A DNA stretch of 12,116 nt from an uncultured Cyanobium sp. (GCA_937919075.1 CALFOF010000040.1:1-12116), one strand, 5' to 3'; numbered from the stretch's first letter, positions 1-8,162 are shown. Notes: generated from the letters alone by a model not told the origin. A program made the numbers and translations.

Positions 1-1226
1 TCTGGCACTGGACCTACTGGGATCTCGAGATCTGGCAGGACCCACGCACCGGTGAGCCCGCCCTCGATCTGCCCAAGATCTTCGGCATTCACCTCCTGCT
101 GGCCGGCCTCGGTTGCTTCGGCTTCGGAGCCTTCCACCTCACAGGCGTCTTCGGCCCTGGCATGTGGGTCTCCGATGCCTACGGTCTCACCGGACACTTA
201 GAGCCTGTTCAGCCTTCATGGGGGCCCGAAGGATTCAATCCTTTCAACCCCGGTGGAATCGTGGCTCACCACATTGCTGCCGGGATCGTGGGCATCATTG
301 CTGGCATCTTCCACATCACCACTCGCCCCCCGGAGCGCCTCTACAAGGCCCTGCGGATGGGCAACATCGAAACAGTGCTCGCCAGCGCGATCGCAGCTGT
401 ATTTTTTGCCGCCTTCATTGTGGCCGGCACAATGTGGTACGGCTCTGCGGCCACTCCGGTCGAGTTGTTCGGCCCCACCCGCTACCAGTGGGATCAGAGC
501 TACTTCAAAACCGAGATCAACCGCCGCGTCGCCACGGCGATTGAGGGCGGTGCCAGCAAGGAAGAGGCTTACGCCTCTATTCCTGAGAAGCTCGCCTTCT
601 TCGACTACGTGGGCAACAGCCCTGCCAAGGGGGGCCTGTTCCGTGTCGGTCCGATGGTGAACGGTGACGGCCTGCCCACCAGCTGGCTGGGTCACATCAG
701 CTTCACCGACAAAGAAGGGCGTGATCTCCAGGTTCGCCGCCTGCCCAACTTCTTCGAGAACTTCCCTGTCATCCTCGAAGACAGCACAGGCATCGTCCGG
801 GCTGACATCCCCTTCCGGCGCGCCGAGGCGAAGTATTCCTTTGAGCAGACGGGCGTCACCGCCACCGTCTACGGCGGTGCCCTCGACGGCCAGACCTTTA
901 CCGACCCTGCGGACGTGAAGCGCCTGGCACGCAAGGCCCAGCTGGGTGAAGCCTTCGAATTCGATCGCGACACCTACCACTCCGATGGCACCTTCCGCAG
1001 CTCCCCGCGCGGCTGGTTCACCTTCGGGCATGCCACCTTCGCTCTGCTCTTCTTCTTCGGCCACATCTGGCACGGGGCTCGTACCCTTTACCGCGATGTG
1101 TTCGCAGGCATCGACCCTGATCTTGGCGAGCAGGTCGAATTCGGCCTCTTCCAGAAACTCGGTGACCGCTCCACACGTCGGATCCCCGAGGGCTTCGTGC
1201 CCCCGGCCGGCAGCCCGCTCAGCTGA
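1..1226 (+). CDS. psbB: Photosystem II CP47 chlorophyll apoprotein, 3' part
   Basis: CP47 is the core antenna protein of photosystem II. It binds chlorophyll a in the thylakoid membrane and passes excitation to the reaction centre. The reading frame is open from base 3 and runs to TGA at 1224-1226, giving 407 visible residues. The family is about 510-520 residues long, so roughly 100-115 N-terminal residues lie outside the window. Visible are a hydrophobic helix around [17 protein letters not shown], another after [20 protein letters not shown], helix V ([18 protein letters not shown]), the long hydrophilic lumenal loop E, and the last helix ([17 protein letters not shown]). Several intramembrane histidines are the usual chlorophyll ligands. 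The C-terminal tail ends in PAGSPLS. psbT follows 24 bp downstream and is probably co-transcribed. Identity is very secure; only the start is missing. Confidence 0.98.
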   Translation, partial: WHWTYWDLEIWQDPRTGEPALDLPKIFGIHLLLAGLGCFGFGAFHLTGVFGPGMWVSDAYGLTGHLEPVQPSWGPEGFNPFNPGGIVAHHIAAGIVGIIAGIFHITTRPPERLYKALRMGNIETVLASAIAAVFFAAFIVAGTMWYGSAATPVELFGPTRYQWDQSYFKTEINRRVATAIEGGASKEEAYASIPEKLAFFDYVGNSPAKGGLFRVGPMVNGDGLPTSWLGHISFTDKEGRDLQVRRLPNFFENFPVILEDSTGIVRADIPFRRAEAKYSFEQTGVTATVYGGALDGQTFTDPADVKRLARKAQLGEAFEFDRDTYHSDGTFRSSPRGWFTFGHATFALLFFFGHIWHGARTLYRDVFAGIDPDLGEQVEFGLFQKLGDRSTRRIPEGFVPPAGSPLS

Positions 1227-1250
1227 TCGTCCCTTCGCCCGAGAACCTCG

Positions 1251-1346
1251 ATGGAGAGCTTCGCCTACATCCTCATCCTGACCCTGGCGATCGCCACCCT
1301 GTTCTTCGCCATCGCCTTCCGCGATCCCCCGAAGATCGGCAAGTGA
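1251..1346 (+). CDS. psbT: Photosystem II reaction centre protein PsbT
   Basis: This 31-residue single-span membrane protein begins [19 protein letters not shown] and ends in a short basic tail (RDPPKIGK). Its length and N-terminal pattern match PsbT, a small subunit at the photosystem II dimer interface that helps stabilise the core around QA. The ATG at 1251 lies 24 bp after the psbB stop, the classic psbB-psbT order of cyanobacteria and plastids, and the stop is TGA at 1344-1346. There is only a weak GAG upstream as a ribosome site, so translation may be coupled to psbB. A strong terminator starts about 15 bp after the stop. Confidence 0.96.
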   Translation: MESFAYILILTLAIATLFFAIAFRDPPKIGK

Positions 1347-1361
1347 TCCCGGTCCAGCTCT

Positions 1362-1386
1362 GCCCCCGCCCCGGCGGGGGCTTTTT
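1362..1386 (+). terminator. Intrinsic terminator of psbB-psbT
   Basis: A GC-rich inverted repeat has arms GCCCCCGCC (1362-1370) and GGCGGGGGC (1373-1381). It folds as a stem of at least 7-8 bp with a small loop and is followed directly by five T residues (1382-1386). It ends the psbB-psbT transcript and separates it from nrdR. Confidence 0.9.
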
Positions 1387-1438
1387 CATGCCGAGCAGGG
1401 CCAGGGGAAAGGGTTGAAAAACCAGAGGGCGAAGACCC

Positions 1439-1467
1439 TTTTCATTGAATGAATGTCTGCGTACAAT
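1439..1467 (+). promoter_or_regulatory. Candidate sigma70-type promoter for nrdR
   Basis: TACAAT at 1462-1467 matches five of six bases of the -10 consensus. TTTTCA at 1439-1444 is a partial -35 match, 17 bp upstream. The pair lies just after the psbT terminator and about 30 bp before the nrdR start. This is a by-eye match only; the start site is not known. Confidence 0.4.
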
Positions 1468-1497
1468 TGATAAGCGCAATTTGCGGCGAAAAAAGGG

Positions 1498-2001
1498 ATG
1501 CAATGTCCCTCCTGCCAACACACCGACAGCCGGGTGCTCGAATCCCGTTCCGCCGACGGAGGCAGGAGTGTGCGTCGCCGCAGAGAGTGCCTCAACTGCG
1601 AAGCCCGCTTCACCACCTACGAGCGGGTCGAAACGGTGCCGGTCACTGTGGTGAAACGCAACGGCCACCGGGAATTGTTCAGCCGCGAAAAGCTGCTGCA
1701 CGGCCTGATCCGCGCCTGCGAGAAAACCGGCCTGGAGCCGGCACGGCTGGAAACCGTGATCGATGAAATCGAACTGCAGCTTCAGCAACGCGGCGGCCGC
1801 GAGGTAAGCAGCGCCGAGATCGGCGAGCTCGTGCTCCAACAGCTCGGCGAGATCAGCGAGGTGGCCTACGTGCGTTTCGCCTCCGTCTATCGCCAGTTTC
1901 AGGGCATCAGTGATTTCGTTTCCGCCCTGGAAGGGCTGAGCCGGCGTCCCACCAAGCGCCGCAACGACGGATCGAGCCCTGCTCTGGCCATCTTGAACTG
2001 A
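1498..2001 (+). CDS. nrdR: Transcriptional repressor NrdR
   Basis: NrdR senses dATP/ATP and represses ribonucleotide reductase genes by binding NrdR boxes. The 167-residue protein starts [17 protein letters not shown] and has the diagnostic zinc ribbon with Cys3, Cys6, Cys31 and Cys34. An ATP-cone domain follows from about residue 47 ([20 protein letters not shown]) to about 140 ([12 protein letters not shown]). The family is usually 150-170 residues, so it is complete. The ATG at 1498 is the only start that keeps the zinc ribbon at the very N-terminus, as in all NrdR proteins; it is preceded by AAAAGGG with unusually tight spacing. It sits alone between the psbT terminator and rps1. I saw no clear NrdR box in its own upstream region. 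Confidence 0.96.
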   Translation: MQCPSCQHTDSRVLESRSADGGRSVRRRRECLNCEARFTTYERVETVPVTVVKRNGHRELFSREKLLHGLIRACEKTGLEPARLETVIDEIELQLQQRGGREVSSAEIGELVLQQLGEISEVAYVRFASVYRQFQGISDFVSALEGLSRRPTKRRNDGSSPALAILN

Positions 2002-2023
2002 CGGTCGCGCTGCTTCGTATAGT
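1993..2023 (+). promoter_or_regulatory. Candidate promoter for rps1
   Basis: TATAGT at 2018-2023 matches five of six -10 bases. TTGAAC at 1993-1998, overlapping the end of nrdR, is a four-of-six -35 match, with a rather long 19-bp spacer. Use of this site would give an S1 mRNA leader of about 70 nt. By-eye match only. Confidence 0.35.
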
Positions 2024-2071
2024 CGGAGATTGGGTTTGCGCTGTCGGCGGGCAGCCAGGCCGAACCTTCGC

Positions 2072-2086
2072 TCTGCCACAGGCAGA
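2072..2086 (+). promoter_or_regulatory. Hairpin in the rps1 leader
   Basis: TCTGCC (2072-2077) and GGCAGA (2081-2086) form a perfect 6-bp stem with a 3-nt loop ending 13 nt before the rps1 ATG. There is no Shine-Dalgarno sequence between it and the start. It may take part in translational control of S1; this is inferred from position only. Confidence 0.35.
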
Positions 2087-2099
2087 CCGCCACTCCTTC

Positions 2100-3161
2100 A
2101 TGACCGTGACCCCTTCCGACATCAGCAGCGCCGAGGCCGACCTCGAACGCATCGACGCCGCCGCCGCTGAACTGGACCTCGACATTCCGGAAGAGGTTCC
2201 CACCGCTGACGACCCCTCCAGCCGCGCTGCAAGCCGCGATGCCGATGGGGCCGGTTTCACTCTTGAGGAGTTCGCCTCTCTTCTCAGCAAGTACGACTAC
2301 AACTTCAAGCCCGGCGACGTGGTGAACGGCACCGTGTTCGCCATGGAGCCCAAGGGCGCCATGATCGACATCGGCGCCAAGACGGCAGCCTTCATGCCTC
2401 TCCAGGAGGTGTCGATCAACCGCGTCGAGAACCTCAGCGACGTACTGGAGCCCGGCGAGGTTCGCGAATTCTTCATCCTCAGCGAGGAGAACGAAGACGG
2501 GCAGCTCACCCTGTCCATCCGCCGCATCGAGTACCAGCGGGCCTGGGAGCGTGTGCGTCAGCTCCAGAAGGAAGACGCCACCATCTACAGCGAAGTGTTT
2601 GCCACCAACCGTGGCGGCGCCCTGGTGCGGGTGGAAGGCCTGCGTGGCTTCATCCCCGGCAGCCACATCAGCACCCGCAAGCCGAAGGAAGATCTCGTTG
2701 CCGACTTCCTACCCCTGAAGTTCCTGGAGGTGGACGAAGAGCGGAACCGTCTCGTGCTCAGCCATCGCCGTGCCCTGGTAGAGCGCAAGATGAACCGGCT
2801 CGAGGTCGGCGAAGTGGTGATCGGCACCGTGCGTGGCATCAAGCCCTACGGCGCCTTTATCGACATCGGCGGCGTCAGCGGCCTGCTGCACATCTCCGAG
2901 ATCAGCCACGAGCACATCGAAACACCCCACACGGTGCTCAACGTCAATGATCAGATGAAGGTGATGATCATCGACCTCGACGCAGAACGCGGTCGGATCT
3001 CGCTCTCCACCAAGGCCCTCGAACCCGAACCCGGTGACATGCTCACCGATCCCCAAAAGGTGTTCGACAAGGCCGAGGAGATGGCCGCCCGTTACAAGCA
3101 GATGCTGCTGGAGCAGGCGGAAGAGAACGAGCCCATGGGCGTTACCCTCGACCTCGACTGA
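2100..3161 (+). CDS. rps1a: 30S ribosomal protein S1 (three-S1-domain cyanobacterial form)
   Basis: S1 binds mRNA and helps load it on the 30S subunit. The 353-residue protein has an acidic, low-complexity N-terminus (residues 1-55) and three S1 RNA-binding OB-fold domains at about 72-141 (PGDVVNGTVF...), 156-224 and 236-305 (GEVVIGTVRGIKPYGAFIDI). The third carries the typical GLLHISEIS motif. Cyanobacterial and plastid S1 have three domains rather than the six of E. coli, and the length fits. The C-terminal tail is acidic with a short predicted helix (KAEEMAARYKQMLLEQAEE). The ATG at 2100 has no Shine-Dalgarno sequence, which is common for S1 mRNAs. The HAD gene begins 27 bp downstream. Two rps1 paralogues are common in cyanobacteria; length and domain count favour rps1a. 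Confidence 0.94.
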   Translation: MTVTPSDISSAEADLERIDAAAAELDLDIPEEVPTADDPSSRAASRDADGAGFTLEEFASLLSKYDYNFKPGDVVNGTVFAMEPKGAMIDIGAKTAAFMPLQEVSINRVENLSDVLEPGEVREFFILSEENEDGQLTLSIRRIEYQRAWERVRQLQKEDATIYSEVFATNRGGALVRVEGLRGFIPGSHISTRKPKEDLVADFLPLKFLEVDEERNRLVLSHRRALVERKMNRLEVGEVVIGTVRGIKPYGAFIDIGGVSGLLHISEISHEHIETPHTVLNVNDQMKVMIIDLDAERGRISLSTKALEPEPGDMLTDPQKVFDKAEEMAARYKQMLLEQAEENEPMGVTLDLD

Positions 3162-3188
3162 TCTCCGCCTCTCTCCCCGGGTGCACCA

Positions 3189-3977
3189 ATGGCCTTCCTG
3201 GCCCTGCGCGGTGAACCGATAGGCCAGCTGGATGCCGTTCTGTTCGACAAGGACGGCACTCTCAGCCATAGCGAGCCACTGCTCACCAGGCTTGCCCGCG
3301 CCCGCATCGATCTCTGCGAAGCACGGGTGGCGCCTGAGCGCCGCCTGCAAGTGCGCGAGCTGCTGGAACGTGCCTACGGGCTCGAGGGAGATCGCCTCCA
3401 CCCAGCCGGGACCACCGCGGTGGCCAGCCGCAGCCACAACCTCATTTCCACCGCCACGGTGTTCTGCCAGGTGGGCCTGGGTTGGCCGGAAGCTCTCCGC
3501 CACAGCGAAGAGGTGTTCCGCTGCACGGATGCAGGACCGGGGGAAGGCCAGACCGCTGCTGTCGCCCTGCCCACCCATGGGCTTGAACGGCTACTGGCCG
3601 AGCTCGACGCGGCGGGCGTGGTGATCGGGGTGATCAGCAACGATCAACCTGCCGGCATCGAACGCTTTCTGAGGGCACATCAGCTGCAGCACCACATTCG
3701 TGGCATCTGGAGTGCTGATCACCAGCCCGCCAAGCCCGACCCGGGCGCCGTGCATGGCTTCTGCAGGCAACTCGGCGTGGAACCAGCGGCCTGCGCTCTG
3801 ATCGGCGATGCCGACAGCGACCTGGCCATGGCCCAGGCCGCGGGAGTTGCCGTGGCCTTGGGGTATCTCTCCGGCTGGCTCACGCCACCGCCCCTCGAGG
3901 CCCACTACCCCCGCATCCACCATTGGTCGGAGCTCACTGTGCTTCCGGTGATCCCCACCAACGGCTCCGCTGCCTGA
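3189..3977 (+). CDS. HAD-superfamily hydrolase (phosphatase-like)
   Basis: This 262-residue protein carries all four haloacid dehalogenase motifs. Motif I is [13 protein letters not shown], with nucleophile Asp20 and acid/base Asp22. Motif II is GVISND, with Ser150. Motif III is the lysine of AKPDP (Lys182). Motif IV is IGDADSD, with Asp207 and Asp211 for magnesium. An alpha-helical cap of about 110 residues lies between motifs I and II, as in the phosphoglycolate phosphatase/beta-phosphoglucomutase subgroup. The likely reaction is hydrolysis of a small phosphate ester, but the substrate cannot be read from sequence. It lies 27 bp after rps1 and 61 bp before metK on the same strand, so co-transcription is plausible. 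Phosphoglycolate phosphatase is one option, given the photorespiratory need of cyanobacteria, but it is unproven. Confidence 0.9.
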   Translation: MAFLALRGEPIGQLDAVLFDKDGTLSHSEPLLTRLARARIDLCEARVAPERRLQVRELLERAYGLEGDRLHPAGTTAVASRSHNLISTATVFCQVGLGWPEALRHSEEVFRCTDAGPGEGQTAAVALPTHGLERLLAELDAAGVVIGVISNDQPAGIERFLRAHQLQHHIRGIWSADHQPAKPDPGAVHGFCRQLGVEPAACALIGDADSDLAMAQAAGVAVALGYLSGWLTPPPLEAHYPRIHHWSELTVLPVIPTNGSAA

Positions 3978-4038
3978 GCACGAACCAGCGAGGATTCAAG
4001 GGAATAGGCTCAACGCTCTAGATCCCTTTTCCACCGGC

Positions 4039-5313
4039 ATGGCGCGATACGTCTTCACGTCCGAATCGGTTACCGAAGGGCATCCCGACAAGATCTGTGA
4101 CCAGATCAGCGACGCGGTGCTCGATGCCCTGCTCAGTTCCGACCCCGCCAGCCGCGTGGCCTGTGAAACGGTTGTGAACACCGGGCTCTGCCTGGTGACG
4201 GGGGAGGTGACCACCAATGCGAAGGTTGATTTCACCAGCCTGGTGCGGGGGGTGATCGAGCAGATCGGATACAGCGGAGCGCGGGCCGGCGGCTTCGACG
4301 CCCATAGCTGCGCTGTGCTGATCGCCCTCGATCAGCAATCTCCCGACATCGCTCAAGGGGTCAATGAAGCCGATGACCACGATGGCGACCCCCTCGACCT
4401 GGTGGGAGCTGGCGACCAGGGAATCATGTTCGGCTTCGCCTGCGATGAAACGCCGGAGCTGATGCCGCTGCCGATCAGCCTGGCGCATCGCTTATCGAGG
4501 CGACTCGCCATCGTGCGTCATGAGGGGACGCTTCCTTATCTGCTGCCCGACGGCAAGACCCAGGTGAGTGTGGTCTACGAACACGGCCGCCCCGTGGCCA
4601 TCGACACCCTGCTGATCTCGACCCAGCACCTGGCGGAGATCACGTTCGCCGATGGCGCGGTGGTGAGCGACGAAACCACCCTGCGCGAGCGGCTCGCCGA
4701 CGATCTCTGGACTCACGTGGTGGAGCCCGCCACCGCCGATCTGTACATCCGTCCCTGCCGCAGCAGCACCCGCTTCCTCGTCAATCCCACCGGCAAGTTC
4801 GTGGTGGGCGGGCCGCAAGGGGATGCCGGGCTCACCGGCCGCAAGATCATCGTGGACACCTACGGCGGCTCCGCCCGCCATGGCGGGGGTGCCTTCTCCG
4901 GCAAGGACCCCACCAAGGTGGACCGCTCGGCGGCCTACGCCGCCCGCTTCGTGGCCAAGAGCCTCGTGGCTGCAGGGCTCGCCCGCCGTGTGGAAGTGCA
5001 ACTGAGCTACGCGATCGGCGTGGCCCGCCCGGTGAGCATCCTGGTGGAGAGCTTCGGCTCCGGCCTGCTGGGCGACGAAGCTCTCACCGCCCTGGTGCAG
5101 GAGCACTTCGACCTGCGGCCCGGGGCAATCATCGACACCTTCGGCCTGCGCACCCTTCCCCAGGAGCGCGGTGGTCGTTTTTACCAGGACGTGGCGGCCT
5201 ACGGCCACTTTGGCCGCAGTGACCTCAATCTCCCCTGGGAGAACGTCGACGCCATGGCGGCCCAGCTGCGGCAGGCCACGGCCGACCGCCTTCCAGCCGA
5301 AAACGCCGCCTGA
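4039..5313 (+). CDS. metK: S-adenosylmethionine synthetase (methionine adenosyltransferase)
   Basis: MetK makes S-adenosylmethionine from ATP and methionine in the cytosol; the product supplies methylation (including chlorophyll synthesis) and polyamine synthesis. The 424-residue protein starts [20 protein letters not shown]. It has the GHPDK motif at 14-18, the ATP-site signature [10 protein letters not shown] at 123-132, the glycine-rich phosphate-binding GGGAFSGKD at 281-289, and [11 protein letters not shown] just after it. Its length is slightly above the usual 385-420 residues and all key blocks are intact. The start is fixed by the conserved N-terminus. It lies 61 bp after the HAD gene and 15 bp before the sugar kinase, suggesting an operon. 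The leader before it shows no convincing SAM riboswitch. Confidence 0.98.
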   Translation: MARYVFTSESVTEGHPDKICDQISDAVLDALLSSDPASRVACETVVNTGLCLVTGEVTTNAKVDFTSLVRGVIEQIGYSGARAGGFDAHSCAVLIALDQQSPDIAQGVNEADDHDGDPLDLVGAGDQGIMFGFACDETPELMPLPISLAHRLSRRLAIVRHEGTLPYLLPDGKTQVSVVYEHGRPVAIDTLLISTQHLAEITFADGAVVSDETTLRERLADDLWTHVVEPATADLYIRPCRSSTRFLVNPTGKFVVGGPQGDAGLTGRKIIVDTYGGSARHGGGAFSGKDPTKVDRSAAYAARFVAKSLVAAGLARRVEVQLSYAIGVARPVSILVESFGSGLLGDEALTALVQEHFDLRPGAIIDTFGLRTLPQERGGRFYQDVAAYGHFGRSDLNLPWENVDAMAAQLRQATADRLPAENAA

Positions 5314-5328
5314 AGCGAGGCCTCAGCC

Positions 5329-6615
5329 GTGCCCGGGGTGGGGCCGCAAGCCCCGTTCTGCCTGGGGATCGACCTAGGCACCAGTGGTCTGCGCCTCGCC
5401 CTCATTGATGCCGCAGGCCTGCCGGTGGAAGGGGGCGAACGGGCCTTGCCCTATCCGCAGCCGTTTGAACAGCCAGGCGGTTGGCGCTCCGGGCTGGTCG
5501 CCCTGGTGCAAGCGCTGCCAGCAGCCTGGCGGCAGCAGGTGGTGGCGCTCAGCGTTGATGGCACCTCCGGCACCTTGCTGGCCTGCCGCACCGATGGCGA
5601 GCCCCTGGGGGAGGCACTGTCCTATGCGCTGGCCTGCCCGGAGCAGGCCGCGGGCCTGGCCGAGCTGGTAGAAACCGGATCACCTGCCGGCAGCAGCTCC
5701 AGCAGCCTGGCCAGGGCGCTTCGGCTTCTGCAGGCCCACGCGCTGCAGAAGCCGCCACTGCTGCTCCGCCATCAGGCCGACTGGGTGATGGGCTGGTTGC
5801 TGGGCACCTGGCGCTGGGGGGAGGAAGGCAACAACCTCAAGCTCGGCTGGCAGCTGGAGCCAGGCCAATGGGCGGGCAGCATCGGCGAGCAGCCCTGGTC
5901 CGGCGCCCTGCCAGAGATCGTTGCCAGTGGCGCCGCCCTGGGCCCCTTGCAGGCCCAGGTGGCCGCAGAGCTGGGCCTGCCGCCTGGCTGCCTGGTGATT
6001 GCGGGCACCACCGACGCCAATGCGGCCGTGCTGGCGGCGGCGCCCCGGGATCACGAGGGAGTTGCCGTGCTTGGAAGCACCTTGGTGCTGAAGCAGTTCG
6101 TGTCCCATCCGATCGAGGCGGCCGGGGTGAGCTGCCATCGCGTGGCGGGGCGCTGGCTGGTGGGAGGAGCCTCGAATGCGGGGGGTGTGGTGCTGAGGCG
6201 CTTCTTCACGGATCAGCAATTGCGGCAGCTGAGCCGCCAGATCGACACCAGCCGCCCCAGCGGCCTGGACTTGCTGCCGCTACCGGCCCCGGGGGAGCGC
6301 TTCCCCGTCGACGATCCCGCCCTGGAGCCTGTGCTGGAGCCCCGACCGGTGAGCGATGTCCGGTACCTGCAGGCCCTGCTGGAGGGCCTCAGCCGCATCG
6401 AGGCGCAGGGCTGGCAGAAACTGCAGGAGCTCGGCGCGCCAGCGCTGCAGCAGGTGGTGACACTGGGAGGTGGTGCCCGCAACCCCCAGTGGCGCCAGTT
6501 GCGTCAGCAGCTGCTGGGGATCCCGGTGCGCTGCCGGCCCGGCGTGAGCTGCGCTTTCGGTTCGGCCCGGCTGGCGCAGCGGGGCTGGCGGCAAGGGCTG
6601 GCTGGCCGAGGATGA
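5329..6615 (+). CDS. FGGY-family carbohydrate kinase, probable D-ribulose kinase
   Basis: This 428-residue FGGY sugar kinase uses a GTG start at 5329, with GAGG 8 nt upstream and only 15 bp after metK. The N-terminal ATPase-fold motif is GIDLGTSGLR (Asp15, Thr18). The second half has IAGTTDANAAV, with the catalytic-base candidate Asp229, and the adenosine-site glycines VTLGGGARNPQW near the C-terminus. At about 430 residues it is shorter than ordinary xylulokinase or glycerol kinase (about 490-510). It matches the length and key-residue spacing that I recall for the Synechococcus elongatus sugar kinase and its plant plastid counterpart XK-1, which phosphorylate D-ribulose. From that family resemblance I infer ribulose salvage into ribulose 5-phosphate, feeding the Calvin cycle. 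The exact substrate remains an inference. Confidence 0.85.
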   Translation: MPGVGPQAPFCLGIDLGTSGLRLALIDAAGLPVEGGERALPYPQPFEQPGGWRSGLVALVQALPAAWRQQVVALSVDGTSGTLLACRTDGEPLGEALSYALACPEQAAGLAELVETGSPAGSSSSSLARALRLLQAHALQKPPLLLRHQADWVMGWLLGTWRWGEEGNNLKLGWQLEPGQWAGSIGEQPWSGALPEIVASGAALGPLQAQVAAELGLPPGCLVIAGTTDANAAVLAAAPRDHEGVAVLGSTLVLKQFVSHPIEAAGVSCHRVAGRWLVGGASNAGGVVLRRFFTDQQLRQLSRQIDTSRPSGLDLLPLPAPGERFPVDDPALEPVLEPRPVSDVRYLQALLEGLSRIEAQGWQKLQELGAPALQQVVTLGGGARNPQWRQLRQQLLGIPVRCRPGVSCAFGSARLAQRGWRQGLAGRG

Positions 6616-6634
6616 TGGCCATGGTCCCATCTGC

Positions 6635-6763
6635 ATGCCTGCGATGAACGAACGACTGCGCACCGTCATCTCCATGGGGCTGTTCGTTGTTCTGGCGGGC
6701 TATGTGGCCTTCAGCGGCGTGCGGCTGGGTCTGCTGCTCTGGCAACGCTTCGGAGCCGGCTAG
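6635..6763 (+). CDS. Small single-span membrane protein, unknown function
   Basis: This is a short reading frame of 42 residues from the ATG at 6635, or 39 from the ATG at 6644 (MNERLRTVIS...), ending in TAG at 6761-6763. A basic N-terminus (NERLR) is followed by one hydrophobic stretch (MGLFVVLAGYVAF, then a glycine-rich LGLLLW) and a short tail ending RFGAG. This is the layout of a one-helix membrane peptide with the N-terminus inside. It lies 19-28 bp after the sugar kinase and 59 bp before the DUF2470 gene, all on the same strand. I do not recognise a named family. It resembles the tiny membrane proteins commonly found between housekeeping genes in picocyanobacteria, but a chance reading frame cannot be excluded. 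Confidence 0.6.
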   Translation: MPAMNERLRTVISMGLFVVLAGYVAFSGVRLGLLLWQRFGAG

Positions 6764-6822
6764 GGCCGCAAGAAAAGTCAGGGCAGCCAGAATCACGCTT
6801 CGCCCCTCTCTTTTTCGCGTCG

Positions 6823-7098
6823 ATGTCCGCCGATCCCCTCAGCCAAGCCGTCAGCGCCCGCATTTGCGCCCACATGAACAACGACCACGCCGAGGCGGTG
6901 CTGGCCTATGCCCGCCATTACGGCGGAGTGGCAGATGCCCATGCGGCCCGCATGCTTCAGGTGCTGCCGGAAGCCATGGAACTGGACGTGGATGGCGCCA
7001 CCATTTCCGTGCCCTTCGATCACCCGCTCACAGACAGCGAAGACGCCCATCGCACGCTTGTCGCCATGCTGCGGGCCATGCCCTCAAGCCAGGCCTGA
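6823..7098 (+). CDS. DUF2470 domain protein (HugZ C-terminal-like)
   Basis: This small protein of 91 residues is made almost entirely of a DUF2470 domain. The hallmark is ICAHMNNDHAEAVLAYARHY at residues 14-33, followed by the strand pattern MELDVDGATISVPFDHPLTD at 52-71 and a closing helix. In larger proteins this domain is the C-terminal part of HugZ-type haem-degrading or pyridoxamine-phosphate-oxidase-like proteins. Stand-alone versions are found in cyanobacteria and plants, where some relatives are linked to haem or tetrapyrrole metabolism. No flavin-binding split barrel is present here, so enzyme activity alone is unlikely. The ATG at 6823 was chosen because it leaves a short leader before the conserved helix. 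The stop codon lies inside a perfect palindrome. Confidence 0.88.
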   Translation: MSADPLSQAVSARICAHMNNDHAEAVLAYARHYGGVADAHAARMLQVLPEAMELDVDGATISVPFDHPLTDSEDAHRTLVAMLRAMPSSQA

Positions 7099-7123
7099 GG
7101 CGGCGGCGCCGCCGCCTCAGGCC
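7092..7123. terminator. Perfect 32-nt palindrome over the DUF2470 stop codon
   Basis: The half-site GGCCTGAGGCGGCGGC (7092-7107) is followed with no spacer by its exact reverse complement (7108-7123). The TGA stop at 7096-7098 lies in the left arm. As RNA it would fold into a very stable hairpin of about 14 bp with a tight loop. No T-run follows (ATAACGC), so it is not a textbook intrinsic terminator; it may still end transcription or protect the 3' end of the mRNA. Confidence 0.7.
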
Positions 7124-7195
7124 ATAACGCCACCAGTTGGGAATGCTGAGGGCAAGCGGCAGGTGTGATCCCCGCTGCTTCACTGTCAGCCAGCC

Positions 7196-7876
7196 ATGTT
7201 CCGGTCTTTTTTGAGCGGCTGCTCTGAGCTGCTCACCATCGCGGTCTGCCCGCGCTGCCGCCAGCCGGCACCCACCAGAGAGGAGGCCCAGTTTCTGTGC
7301 CTGCCGTGTCAGGAGCACCTGGAGCTCACGGGGAGCGGGCTGCATGGGACCCAGCCGCTGCCCTGGTGGAGCCTGGGCGCCTATGACGGCGCCTTTCGCC
7401 GTGAGCTGCTGGGACTGCGCAAGCGCCCTGATCCGGCCGTGATCTCAGGCCTGGCGCGCAGTCTGGGAGCCACCCTGCCGGCCGCACTCCAGCGTGAAAC
7501 GTTGCTGGTGGCGGTGCCGAGCTGGAAGCGCCGGGCGAATCCCCTGCCGGAGCGAATCTGCGCTGGATTGGCCCTGCCGGTGGCCGCGCTGCTGCGCCGC
7601 CGGCACGCCACGCTCGGGCAGCACCACCTCAATCGCCAGCTGCGGGAGCGCAATCAGGCAGGCTCGTTCTGCCTTAGCGCCGAGGGGGAGCGGCTGGCCC
7701 AGCAAGGCTTGCCGGCCCTCGCGCGGAGGAAGCGGCACGTGGTGTTGGTGGACGACATCCTGACCACCGGCGCGACGGCGCAAGCTGCGGCGGCGGCCTT
7801 GGAGCAGGGGGGATTCCAGGTGGCAGGGCTGCTCTGTCTGGCCCGCACGCCACCCAGGAGGCGCCACGCGCTGTGA
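7196..7876 (+). CDS. comF: ComF-family phosphoribosyltransferase-like protein
   Basis: This 226-residue protein has an N-terminal zinc ribbon with Cys18, Cys21, Cys35 and Cys38 (CPRC...CLPC). The phosphoribosyltransferase fold carries the PRPP-binding loop VVLVDDILTTGAT at about 182-194. A conserved middle block QHHLNRQLRERNQAGSF is typical of the ComF/GntX family (HLNR.QR..N). Family members help imported single-stranded DNA cross the inner membrane or get processed during natural transformation; the exact chemistry is not settled. Length (about 220-240) is normal. The ATG at 7196 has no clear Shine-Dalgarno sequence. It follows the palindrome and is followed by the tRNA-Phe gene 32 bp later. 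Presence of comF alone does not prove competence. Confidence 0.9.
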   Translation: MFRSFLSGCSELLTIAVCPRCRQPAPTREEAQFLCLPCQEHLELTGSGLHGTQPLPWWSLGAYDGAFRRELLGLRKRPDPAVISGLARSLGATLPAALQRETLLVAVPSWKRRANPLPERICAGLALPVAALLRRRHATLGQHHLNRQLRERNQAGSFCLSAEGERLAQQGLPALARRKRHVVLVDDILTTGATAQAAAAALEQGGFQVAGLLCLARTPPRRRHAL

Positions 7877-7892
7877 TCTAAGATCCACCTGC

Positions 7893-7906
7893 GCTGCGGC
7901 CGCAGC
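7893..7906. repeat. 14-bp perfect palindrome before tRNA-Phe
   Basis: GCTGCGGCCGCAGC is a perfect inverted repeat lying 16 bp after the comF stop and 2 bp before the mature tRNA 5' end. It could be the weak 3' hairpin of comF or part of the tRNA leader. No T-run follows. Confidence 0.4.
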
Positions 7907-7908
7907 TT

Positions 7909-7981
7909 GCCGGGATAGCTCAGTTGGTAGAGCAGGCGACTGAAAATCGCCGTGTCCCCAGTTCAAATCTGGGTCCTGGCA
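7909..7981 (+). tRNA. trnF: tRNA-Phe (GAA)
   Basis: A complete 73-nt cloverleaf is present. The acceptor stem is GCCGGGA with TCCTGGC (one G-U pair). The D arm is GCTCAGTTGGTAGAGC. The anticodon stem is GGCGA/TCGCC around the loop CTGAAAA, with anticodon GAA at 7942-7944. The variable loop is GTGTC, the T arm is CCCAG-TTCAAAT-CTGGG, and the discriminator is A73. The 3' CCA is not encoded, since TCC follows directly, so it must be added by tRNA nucleotidyltransferase. It decodes UUC/UUU. Confidence 0.98.
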
Positions 7982-8162
7982 TCCACCATTTCTCGTTGCT
8001 CCGGGCTCAATCGCTGCCTTCTTCAGGCAGTCTGTGCTGTGGTGTCGCGCTTCGTTACGTGCTCAACAGGTGCATCACCAGCCCGTTCCCGGCTCTGGCG
8101 GCGGCCACCAGGCTACGCAGTGCCGAGATTCCTAAACGCCCTTCCCCGACGCAGCTTTCCTG

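Noticed and set aside
216..1073. Long minus-strand frame antisense to psbB
   Set aside because: It is a shadow of the strongly conserved CP47 coding sequence in high-GC DNA and has no recognisable domain.
3978..4038. SAM riboswitch before metK
   Set aside because: The 61-bp gap holds only one weak 6-bp stem (AAGGGA/TCCCTT) and none of the conserved core of known SAM riboswitches that I could recognise.
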